Of a stretch of DNA of 64,000 nt, positions 24,201-33,500 are shown piece by piece; the first letter of the stretch is position 1; each line of letters opens with the position of its first letter. The stretch covers positions 372,001 through 436,000 of the forward strand of contig NC_134025.1 in the NCBI RefSeq assembly GCF_964204645.1, given 5' to 3'. Source of the DNA: Tubulanus polymorphus (Eukaryota > Nemertea > Palaeonemertea > Tubulaniformes > Tubulanidae). A program made the position numbers and the translations under genes. The notes beneath the pieces were generated by a model. That model worked only from the letters and a program-made list of their open reading frames with translations. It was not told the DNA's origin and made no database searches.

Positions 24201-27110
24201 AGGGGGTTTATTGAGAAGGGGTTGAGGAGGAGTAGGGTGTTTAGGGAGAGGAGGGGGTTTATTGAGAAGGGGTTGAGGAGGAGTAGGGTGTTTAGGGAGA
24301 GGAGGGGGTTTATTGAGAAGGGGGTTGATGAGGAGTAGGGTGTTTAGGGAGAGGAGGGGGTTTATTGAGAAGGGGTTGAGGAGGAGTAGGGTGTTTAGGG
24401 AGGGGAGGGGGTTTATTGAGAAGGGGTTGAGGAGGAGTAGGGTGTTTAGGGAGAGGAGGGGGTTTATTGAGAAGGGGTTGAGGAGGAGTAGGGTGTTTAG
24501 GGAGAGGAGGGGGTTTATTGAGAAGGGGTTGAGGAGGAGTAGGGTGTTTAGGGAGAGGAGGGGGTTTATTGAGAAGGGGGTTGATGAGGAGTAGGGTGTT
24601 TAGGGAGAGGAGGGGGTTTATTGAGAAGGGGTTGAGGAGGAGTAGGGTGTTTAGGGAGAGGAGGGGGTTTATTGAGAAGGGGTTGAGGAGGAGTAGGGTG
24701 TTTAGGGAGAGGAGGGGGTTTATTGAGAAGGGGGTTGATGAGGAGTAGGGTGTTTAGGGAGAGGAGGGGGTTTATTGAGAAGGGGGTTGATGAGGAGTAG
24801 GGTGTTTAGGGAGAGGAGGGGGTTTATTGAGAAGGGGTTGAGGAGGAGTAGGGTGTTTAGGGAGAGGAGGGGGTTTATTGAGAAGGGGTTGAGGAGGAGT
24901 AGGGTGTTTAGGGAGAGGAGGGGGTTTATTGAGAAGGGGTTGAGGAGGAGTAGGGTGTTTAGGGAGAGGAGGGGGTTTATTGAGAAGGGGTTGAGGAGGA
25001 GTAGGGTGTTTAGGGAGAGGAGGGGGTTTATTGAGAAGGGGTTGAGGAGGAGTAGGGTGTTTAGGGAGAGGAGGGGGTTTATTGAGAAGGGGTTGAGGAG
25101 GAGTAGGGTGTTTAGGGAGAGGAGGGGGTTTATTGAGAAGGGGTTGAGGAGGAGTAGGGTGTTTAGGGAGAGGAGGGGGTTTATTGAGAAGGGGTTGAGG
25201 AGGAGTAGGGTGTTTAGGGAGAGGAGGGGGTTTATTGAGAAGGGGTTGAGGAGGAGTAGGGTGTTTAGGGAGAGGAGGGGGTTTATTGAGAAGGGGTTGA
25301 GGAGGAGTAGGGTGTTTAGGGAGAGGAGGGGGTTTATTGAGAAGGGGTTGAGGAGGAGTAGGGTGTTTAGGGAGAGGAGGGGGTTTATTGAGAAGGGGTT
25401 GAGGAGGAGTAGGGTGTTTAGGGAGAGGAGGGGGTTTATTGAGAAGAGGTTGATGAGGAGGAGAGTGTTTAGGAAGAGGAGGGGTTGACAGAAATTCACC
25501 TCCCTTAGAAAGGTATCTTCATGCGAGTGAAATTTTGGTATTTTCTGCTTTTTTCAGAGAATGATAAGAACGAAAATCAACTGATGCAACAATGGTTTAA
25601 TTTGGTTCATGAGAAAAATGCGTTAGTTCGTTATGAATCTGAATTAATGGTGAAGTAAGTATTCAATATATTCTAAACTCAGGTCAGTTTGATGCAGTCA
25701 CTGTCGGTATGATATAAACTGGTTTGTATTCTATGTGTTTAGAGCTCGTGAGTTAGAGTTAGAAGATCGTCATGGCCGACTTGAACAACAACTTAGAGAA
25801 AGAATGTCAACTTCAGGTAAAATAATCTATTCTATTCCATTTCTGATGATATTTTAAATGTTGTATTAATTGTGATCAGAATTCATGAATTTAGTTTTCA
25901 ATAGTTTACGGTTCAGGTTCTCTCTCTTACTAGGGCTTCGTTCTACCTTTTCATGTCACCAACCCCAAAAATTCATTCATTACAATCGTCGGATATTTTT
26001 GAGTAATTTCTCGATGAATAATGTGAATATTTTGTGCTGCTCTCCTAATTTCCAGTTCAATGTCAGGTTAAACAGATTCTAATGATGGTATGATGTATAA
26101 AGTTGCTTGCATGGACCTCTTTCGCATCATCAAATTTTGCCACATTCTTTTCGTGAATAATAACATCATATCATAAACAAATATTATACAATTATTACTT
26201 GTCTCTTGTTTTCGACATAATTAAAAATATTCTCAGTCTCCTCAATTTCTCAAATTCTGAACTTTGTTTCAACCGTATTTCTATTGAACTGTTTATATTA
26301 ACAGTTTGATAATTTCGAATATATTTGAGAGGTTTGGTCGATGAGTTGAATTAATGTTTGTCACACAGTTTATAGCCGAATGAGTGAATATTTGATTGGA
26401 TACCGTGTTCTCGCTCTCTCTCTCTCTCATTCTTAGTGGTTCAAGTGTTTAACAGTTATTATTAGATGTTGTGAATATATAGTAGTATAGAGTGTATTGA
26501 GTGTATTGATAGAACTGATGTTATGTATAGTATTTCGATAGTTCAGTATATTAAAAAAAGCTTCCGACAGTTTGCATGGTTTTTTTTGTACATCAAGTAT
26601 AAACGTTACTTCTCGTATATATCACATGTTTCTAAAATGCTTGTGTTGGAATATTCACTGGGTTGAAGGATTCACACTTGACTTAGCTCATTCCTATTGC
26701 ACCGAGTGAAACCTACGTTAATTACGAATTTAATCCAATTTTTCAGAGGAACAGAAATCGCCGTCACAAATTGCTGAGGAGAAAAAGATCCTTGATGAAC
26801 TCTTGGAAGTTGTCGAACAAAGGGACTCCCTCGTCGCATTACTTGAAGAAGACAGGCTTAGGTAAAACTTTAATCATCCCTCACATCTATAGTTGAAACA
26901 TCAAATTAACTATTAGCTCAACAAAATCAAGGAAAAATTTTAGACTCTTTAGAAGTTTTTAGAAGTTTTTCATAATTATTTTTCAGACAACAAAAAGAAG
27001 ATGAAAGTCTCCAAGCCATCATGACAGCAAAAGGATTTCAACTATCACCGCTAACTTATAGTCGGAGTATTCGTCAGGCTCTTGGAGAATCTCCTCTACT
27101 CCGGCGATGA
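9275..27110 (+). CDS. MICAL: MICAL: flavin monooxygenase, CH, LIM and bMERB domains, 29 coding exons, 2649 residues
   Basis: MICAL oxidises methionines of F-actin with NADPH and FAD, disassembling filaments; its C-terminus binds Rab GTPases. Exons: 9275-9538, 9831-10038, 10134-10247, 10484-10585, 10930-11186, 11470-11727, 12288-12493, 12848-13117, 13505-13553, 13774-13921, 14157-14287, 14504-14623, 14706-14912, 15002-15037, 16031-16226, 16404-16486, 16563-16644, 17098-17356, 17762-17821, 18423-18664, 18788-19170, 19245-19395, 19476-22943, 23020-23096, 23298-23466, 25558-25654, 25743-25816, 26747-26861, 26987-27110. They total 7950 nt with all phases closing. Visible landmarks: FAD-binding GAGPCG at residues 93-98, the DG motif [10 protein letters not shown], the GD motif CLVGDS; calponin-homology domain about 512-620 ([18 protein letters not shown]); LIM 807-863 (CYFC, HRGC, CDYC, YCIQH); acidic and low-complexity middle; coiled-coil bMERB from about 2457. 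Much longer than typical MICALs, mainly through the 3.5-kb exon. Donor at 19396 (GTTAAT) is weak. Catalytic landmarks are intact. Confidence 0.93.
10780..10886. repeat. Palindromic fold-back element, MICAL intron
   Basis: Starts GGCCCAGTTTCACAAAAAGG and ends CCTTTTCGTGAAACTGGGCC, the near-exact reverse complement. The arms continue inward (TTAA-rich, GATTTAA/TTAATTC). About 107 bp, non-coding. Same family as elements at 27551-27660, 33697-33804, 32650-32882 and others. Confidence 0.8.
11950..12242. repeat. Two tandem copies (about 142 bp) of a second fold-back family
   Basis: Each copy runs from GGGGCCGGTTCCTCAGTTGA through repeated TGGTCTTAA motifs to CATGACTATGGAACTGAGCC. The ends are imperfect inverted repeats. 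The same element occurs singly at 41729-41877 and as a fragment near 23170-23260. It lies in the MICAL intron before the exon carrying the end of the monooxygenase domain. Confidence 0.75.
12668..12808. repeat. Polypyrimidine (CCTCCCT)n tract
   Basis: Almost pure C/T on the plus strand with repeated CCTCCCTCC and CCTTCC, inside the MICAL intron between the monooxygenase and CH exons. Polypurine/polypyrimidine of this length can adopt triplex or G-rich secondary structures. The open frames through it on both strands are composition artefacts. Confidence 0.85.
15125..15600. repeat. 19-bp minisatellite, AACTCAGAGATAACTGTTT-type
   Basis: More than twenty copies of AACTCAGAGATAACTGTTT with variants (AAATG, ATTAA, GCCATTTAA), in a MICAL intron between the linker exon 15002-15037 and the LIM exon 16031. 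Later copies degenerate. Confidence 0.9.
16740..17040. repeat. 57-bp tandem repeat with telomere-like AGGGTTAGGGTTAG core
   Basis: Five copies spaced exactly 57 bp (the CCTAGGGTTAGGG core begins at 16756, 16813, 16870, 16927 and 16984). Each holds two TTAGGG-like hexamers and a GTGATGTCACCGGTCAGCTG segment. Intronic in MICAL, directly before exon 17098-17356. Confidence 0.9.
17395..17590. repeat. Dispersed repeat, copy 2 (first copy at 3845-4105)
   Basis: Shares ATATTTTCACAAACCACA, TTGGTATAAGCC, CCGATTATAAAA and GATTAGGTAACTAA with 3900-4080, in the same order and spacing. Intronic in MICAL. Confidence 0.6.
18990..19160 (+). repeat. Coding EPEPE/EKEPEPE repeat in MICAL
   Basis: Hexamer-based repeats of GAACCAGAACCAGAA and GAGAAAGAGCC encode a long Glu-Pro tract in exon 18788-19170. 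It adds to the acidic middle region after the LIM domain and is probably an extended, disordered spacer. Confidence 0.85.
20005..20300 (+). repeat. Coding 21-bp repeat, SSDIPVD heptapeptide
   Basis: About a dozen copies of GATTCATCTGATATTCCTGT-like units encode heptads such as [21 protein letters not shown] and SSNICVD. In-frame units with conservative changes indicate expansion inside the MICAL coding sequence. Confidence 0.9.
20420..20705 (+). repeat. Coding 30-bp repeat, [10 protein letters not shown] decapeptide
   Basis: Nine near-identical 30-bp units (GAATCGCAAGTGATCAATAG plus AATCCAGGAT) encode [10 protein letters not shown], with variants ISSIED and IDSIQD. Changes between units are few and often two-base blocks shared between units, which points to recent expansion or gene conversion. 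Confidence 0.92.
23720..25490. repeat. 51-bp G-rich minisatellite, about 35 copies, in MICAL intron
   Basis: Array of about 1.77 kb. The unit is built from GAGAAGGGGTTGAGGAGGAG, TAGGGTGTTTAGGG and AGAGGAGGGGGTTTATT. Two main variants differ by a GGGTTGATGAGG versus GGTTGAGGAGG segment. The sense strand is extremely purine- and G-rich. Because the period is 17 codons, it stays open on both strands ([17 protein letters not shown] on plus), giving long false ORFs. It occupies most of the intron between bMERB exons 23298-23466 and 25558-25654. Confidence 0.95.
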
Positions 27111-27195
27111 CTGCAGTAACTCCTCCAGTCTATTCGTCAGGCTCTTGGAGAATCTCCCCTACTCCAGCACTGACTGCTGTAGTTACTCCTCCAGT
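27067..27195 (+). repeat. Tandem duplication of about 64 bp spanning the MICAL stop codon
   Basis: TATTCGTCAGGCTCTTGGAG through ACTCCTCCAGT occurs twice, beginning at about 27068 and 27132, with a handful of differences. The first copy holds the last 14 codons and TGA (27108-27110); the second is in the 3' UTR. Confidence 0.85.
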
Positions 27196-29400
27196 GGGTT
27201 TATGCAATATGCTAGCTACATGTTTTTATATTATATTTCGTGCCTGTATTTATGAATATAAAGCTTGTGTTTTTTTATAAGATCTAAATGTATGAGAATC
27301 AATGATTATCGCAGCCAGTGTATATTTTATACATCAGTTCAACATCCATCTATTCCATATTGCATTCCACAACTTAATTCTTATAAACATTCAACGTTTT
27401 TGTAAGAGATTTTTTGAATTAGTTTGATGAGTAATTTAGATGATAGATCCAGTAGTTTACTGTGAATAGTTGAATCAGTAGTTTATAAATTGATTTTAGA
27501 TTTTAGATTTTACATCCATATTGTAATTCAAGCATCTGCATCTTAAACACCAGGAACTTGTTACGCAGTTGTGAGTTCAGATTTGAGTCAGAGTTGATTA
27601 ATTGAAAATGAACTAATTGTAACTCATCATTTAAACTGACAACTGTGGAACTGGGTCCAGTATTTAGAATGAATAAAGTGTCCTTGAATATTAAGCTATA
27701 CAGTGAGATAGGGGTATACACTGTATAGAGGTAGTCTATACACTGTATAGAGGTAACCTATGCACTGTATAGAGGTAAACAAATGTGTTTAAAAGTATAA
27801 ACCGGTACAGTAAACCTTGCCTTACTCAAATAAACTAGCACTGACAAAATAAGTTAAAGATCAGAGGAAATGAGAAAATGATTTACGTTAGTTTTTTGCT
27901 TGAGTTCGTGAAGAATCTGAGATGGCCTACAAGGTTTACTGTATGAACATTGTACTAATTGATTGAATAGACTAAAAATAGTTTCAATATAAATTGGACA
28001 ATCGCAGTTTAAAAGAAAACAGTTCATTAAATTCATCAGCTTGCATTTACTTTCTTCAGAGTATGTTATAATTAGTGTTCAGTAGAAATAGTGATAGAAT
28101 ATTATTAGTGTTTTAAATGATGATTTTAATGTTCGCTGCTTAAACCAAATCATATACATGTATCTATGTAAAGGTCACAGACTTCATCACTCCCAAAATG
28201 TATAGTTTAGTAATTTAAATGCTGAGTTTTAGTTTAGAAATAATGATAACATGTTGTTTGAATACTGGTAACACAGTTTGTGGCTTAAAGCACTAAAGGG
28301 TATTGTATTTATGTGGCTATAGATGTATGAGCCATGCTTTCAGTTTGAATATATATTTGTATATAGTTTAAATCGTGATGGTTTATGCTATTAAACCATG
28401 TCACATTCTTGACTGTGATCATAGAGAATTGATATACCCCGGGGGTCATTTCAAATAGGTCTGAAAGCTTCATTCAAATTTCATTATTACTGGTGAAACT
28501 TTGACACGTGCCCCCAACTCTATGCTGTGATTTAATACTTGATTTAATTAAGTTAAGTATGCATGTATTTAGAAGCGTTTGTTTGTTAGCTTTACAATGT
28601 AGTTCATATGAGGACATCTTTTCTCATTCAATCGAGGTTTACACAGCGCCTCCTGTTGGCGGCTAACTGAAGTATGTAGATATAAGTGAAAAACCTCAAC
28701 GCGAATTAAATTTAGATGAGATTTATATTGATAAATGATGAATATTCTATTTATGTCGACTCATTGCGCGCCTTGAATTCAGCAAGCATTCTGCATAATA
28801 GTCATTGAATAATTATAAATGAATGTATGTCTATAAGGTGCTAACATCATATCAGATATCAATGATCAGGTTTTTTCTATCAAATCCTGTATGAAATTTC
28901 AGTTGTACAGTAGAATCTGAGCCAGTGTGAAACAATATGAAATCAGTTTTATATTGTAAATCAAACGCATGGAATAATTTATTGATTCTTATTAAATGTT
29001 TAATGTTCATATGATGATGTTGGTACTTTGTTGTTTAAAGTTAAGGGGTCCAGTTTCACAGAGTGCAAAATTAGTAAGTAAATCCACGGCTTATGTTTCA
29101 TAGATCTTGGGCCAAAATGGTATTACTGGCAACATATTGAAAGTTGTCCCATGCTCTAATTATGGTGTGGTTGTCACCCAGGTTTGGTTTAACCCCTAGG
29201 GGCATATGTTGTGATACTCAGTTTTGAAAACCGGGATTTGGGTTAACTTAGTGAAAGTGGACGCCTATAATATATGTAGGCTTACTACTGTTTTTGTTTA
29301 TCTGCCGGGCTAAACGCTGTATATAACTTAAAATGAAAAATAAAATTGCTACGATATAGTTCGAAAAGATTTCTTTATTAATTCGACTCTATTGAACCGA
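27111..29400. other. MICAL 3' UTR/intergenic; no gene seen
   Basis: AT-rich non-coding sequence. It includes a fold-back element (27551-27660) and CAGTTTCACAG/GTGAAAGTGG-type remnants at 29047-29260. Several AATATA/AATAAA-like hexamers occur, so the end of the MICAL transcript cannot be fixed. Short open frames at 27503 and 27854 (minus) have no coding features. Confidence 0.5.
27551..27660. repeat. Fold-back element, degenerate left arm
   Basis: Right end ACAACTGTGGAACTGGGTCC matches the terminal consensus of the family. The interior GAGTCAGAGTTGATTAATTG and AAAATGAACTAATTGTAACTC are mutually complementary. About 110 bp. Confidence 0.6.
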
Positions 29401-29423
29401 GGAAGTAGTGAGGAGTGGCGCTG

Positions 29424-29520
29424 ATTGGTTGAAAGCGACAGGAAAACGCGTGACGTCACTGGTCACAGTTCCGCTCACCAGGTCACATGCACGTGACGTC
29501 ACTGCGCGTCATATTTAACC
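29424..29520 (+). promoter_or_regulatory. Promoter-like cluster: inverted CCAAT, two full CREs, E-box, TATA-like
   Basis: ATTGG at 29424-29428, palindromic CRE TGACGTCA at 29451-29458 and again at 29494-29501, the second overlapping E-box CACGTG (29490-29495). GGTCACA half-sites lie between them and ATATTTAA at about 29511. The block is unusually CpG-rich for its surroundings. It lies about 1 kb upstream of the cadherin ATG and is the best candidate for its promoter, though closer TATA-like sites exist at 29986 and about 30450. Confidence 0.45.
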
Positions 29521-30529
29521 ATCAGCGCAGCGGCGGCAAACTGAGCAACTAAAAATCACATTTGGCGGCAAAAATCACGTGTGGAACCAATATGACGCGT
29601 GTTGTATGCAATACATGACGTGTGACTCGAACCTAAGACAGGACAAGCGAAAGTTTAATGGGAAAGTCTATTATACAGGATATCTACACGAGAACAATTT
29701 CAATAAAGAAGGAATCATTTAAGATGGATCTAGAGGGGGCGGACAACACCCCTCGAAAATCTAGGGCCCTTCAAAACAGCCAACCCCAAAAAGGTTTTTA
29801 GTTGTTGTATGATCGTTGGCATCATCGCAACAATGCAGACGGGCCCTTTTTTTATTTCGTTGGACCCCACCCCTACAAAAATCCTAAATCCGCCCTGACT
29901 ATTTACATATACGCCGGGTATTTGATCGTATTAAGATCGTCTGCTAATTGTGTTTATTGGATTTAGTTGCGGTCTATGACCGGGGTATATATACACCTGT
30001 CCGTAAGTCGGAGAAAGAATCGTCACCATAACAGAAAACAACAAAACCAACACGCATAACTGCACTCAACAAACTTATACTGAAAACACGTCGAACGATT
30101 TCGACAATTACAAATATTACTGAAAGTTGACGCATGTCCCAGTTATATTCACCAGTGTAAAACCTACTGCGGTGCGACCAGTTCTCAAAACCGACGTCGT
30201 CGTCTATTAACATACTCTACAGATCTAGCGATAATCATTGAAAACAAATACTTCTTTTATGTATTTTATATTTTTGTACCGAGAGACATAAGAATACGCG
30301 GTTCTGTGACATGACGCATTTTTCAAGAATTGCACTATTTCAATAAGACGTGACAAAAATGATTCTTTTGTGTCGATCAGAAAAGTGGGATAGAAAAAAA
30401 ATCTTACAGGATATTGCGTGAACAGGGTATATGTAAAGTGAACACTTTTATATAGTTCTGTGACGAGGAACTCTGATCAAATTACCGATACACACTCTTT
30501 ATAATGATCGATTGATTGATCGATTCAAG

Positions 30530-33500
30530 ATGTCTGTTGATTTTAGTGTAGGATTTATGAACTATTTCAGGATTATTTTCATCGTTATTTTCTTGATTCC
30601 GACTTCCGTTTGGTCAGGTGAGAATAACGACGTTTTTAAAGATCGAAAATAACGAATTCATTTTAGTTTTTCTGATGATGAAGTTTAGTCGAAACTGTTC
30701 AGAATAAATTGTTAATTCATCAACTGTTTTTTTTTGGTTGCTTCTCAACTCCTGAAATACTGAGCCGTTAATATCAGTTTCTATCAGTCTTAACTAATTC
30801 AACTCAAAAAACTCGAAAACTTCTTTCATTCTTGTTGTTATCTACTGTTAATCAAAATATAATGAAATCACATCGCATTTTATGAAAATTGCGTTTTAAT
30901 ATTTCAGTTGTTCCAGTTTTTACCGGAAATCCAGCAACCGGAAGCATCGATGAGAATGTTACTGTCGCTACGACTGTATTAGCACTGGGCACATTCAAAA
31001 CGGCCGGAACCCCGAACTTCTACTCCATGACCGTCACTCCTAATGATGGGAAATTTGCATTAGATGCATCTAGTAAGTGAAATGAATGAATAACAAACTA
31101 TAAACTCGATGGCTTCCAAAACCCGTTTACGATATAGGCCTAGAGGTGAGAAGGAGGAAAGGTCGATCCTCTTACACAATGATAAATCATCATCGCCAAC
31201 ATGGATTTGAAGTTTAATAATTTACCAGAATAGATCGTCACCGCCCTGTATAAAAATAAGGCAAGATATTGTCAGAAATCTGGAGAAGCGTTTGATTTAT
31301 CCTGTCGAAATAGTACTGCTGTCAGACCGCCATTTTATCAGTAATTTTGTGAGACCCTCAGTCAGATCCTGCGCCTGAAATCCATCCCTGATACAATTCT
31401 CTAGAGAATTCTGGACAAATTTGTATTAAGGAATATACAATCATATATGCCTAATACTAAGATCAGAAAAATGCTACATTATAAGGGCTTATGTAAATAT
31501 CTCATATCATCCCTGATACTAAGAGAACGATTATATAGTGCAGAAAGGGGTTGGGGGCACAATACATGTCACATGCTTGATTTAGCCATATTTAGCCTTA
31601 TGACACAACCATGGGTTCATATGATTTTTTTTAGATGGAGCTCTGAGTTGTATCGCTAATCCTGGGTTTGATTATGAAACACAAACGTCATACACGTTTT
31701 CACTAACCGCTACTGATGGTGTTGATACATCATCTGCCGTAGCTTTCACTCTCGATATCAATGATATCAATGAACCACCGATCATCACGAATCTTCCCAA
31801 TTCTGTAGTCATACCGGAAATATCCAGCGTCTCCAAGTCAATTTTCAAGGTAGGAATTTTATTTGATCGGATTTTATTTTTCAGTATTCATACAAAAATC
31901 TACACATATGTTAACAATATTTGCAAACAACTTCACATTTATATATAATCTCACATTTGAAATTCTGATTTGCATTTTCGGATTTGATCATAGATTTTGC
32001 TGTCAATTTCATTCCAGGTTCTCGTTAACGATCCGGAATCTAACACCACTGAGTGGGCATTTTCTTTTGAATCGATCTGGCCACCAGATGGAGTTGATAA
32101 ATTTTCTATAGATAAAAGTATGTATCCTATATCTCGTGAAAAACTAAAATGTAGAATTTCACTTGGACCTTGACCCAAATAACACATGAAACGAAGATCA
32201 AACGAGATATCAATCAATGCTTGAGTTTAAGGGAAGAATCTATTCACAATAAAACTTGATTTGACGATGATCGATCGTTACAATTATAGTTTTAACGAGT
32301 TTTTGTCGTCGCGATCTTAACAATTTTACTGTTTGAATTAGTGCCAAAAAACCCACGAAATCAAGTGGTTTGATCTGGTCTTGTATTATCTTTTCACGAA
32401 TGCTACAAACGATTTGAGACGTGACATTTACAAAAGAAGTGATTTCAATCTATCAATCAGAATATACAATAGATTCTAAAACCCGTCGTCAGATCAACAA
32501 GACAATCTAACCGTATTCCTAAATGTCAAATATACCTCAATCATTATTCAATTTATCGTTTATCATAAGTACAAAATGTCGATTCATAGATTTGCGGTTT
32601 TGTGAATATTAGAAAATAATTGAATATAGAATTCCAAGAAATAAAAACCCAGGACCCGTTTTTCATAGTTCGATTAATTCAAATTTGACTCGAGAAGTTG
32701 AAAACATTTTGGAATGAACTACTTTTAAGTTAAATCAAACGGCAGCCGTAGAATTGAGTCCAGAATAAAGGACACAGTTCCACCATTCTGAGATTGTTGA
32801 GTTAAACTAATTGGAAATGAACTAATTATAAATCTAGAACGATATTTAAACGATAAACTGTAGAAGTTCTAGATCCAGAGTATAAATCAGAAAACACGCT
32901 TGTAGGGGCTGCTTGTTGTTTCGGTTGGAAAACTGGACAACGTGATAATTAACACTGCGCTATATTTATCTGACTCACGAGATATAGAATAGGAAATGAC
33001 CTGATTTCAGAGGCCAAAAATTGTTCCGGTCAGATCGTCCCTTGACCAAGCAACTGCAGCCCCTACTTAACATGTTACAATAGCTATTAAAGTAATTTAA
33101 AATGAACTAATTCTAGCTATAAACTTATTTACAGCGGGAGTCGTTAGCACTACAGCTACGGCTACAGATTATGAATTAACTAAACAATATTGGTTAACAA
33201 CTAAAATGACTGATGGAGTTTGGACGACTAGTGCTAGTATTCTGTACGTCGATATATTCAACGTGAATGAAGCACCGATTCTCAATACGACCAATTATCA
33301 ACTACCACAAGAAATTGCAATCTACGAAGAAACGGTAACTGAGACATGTCAAATCCTTCACATGCTATTAAAAAAGAGATAACTTTGTTAACAATTGATG
33401 TTTTTACAATTTATTTTATTAATTGATTTAGAAAATAAATGGTTAAATCATCAACTGTGGGTTTGAAATACTGATATCAATACCAGTTTCTACCGTCTTG

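Noticed and set aside
24006-25499. Long open frames of 17-residue repeats on both strands
   Set aside because: They arise from a 51-bp tandem repeat whose period is a multiple of three; it lies within a well-defined MICAL intron.
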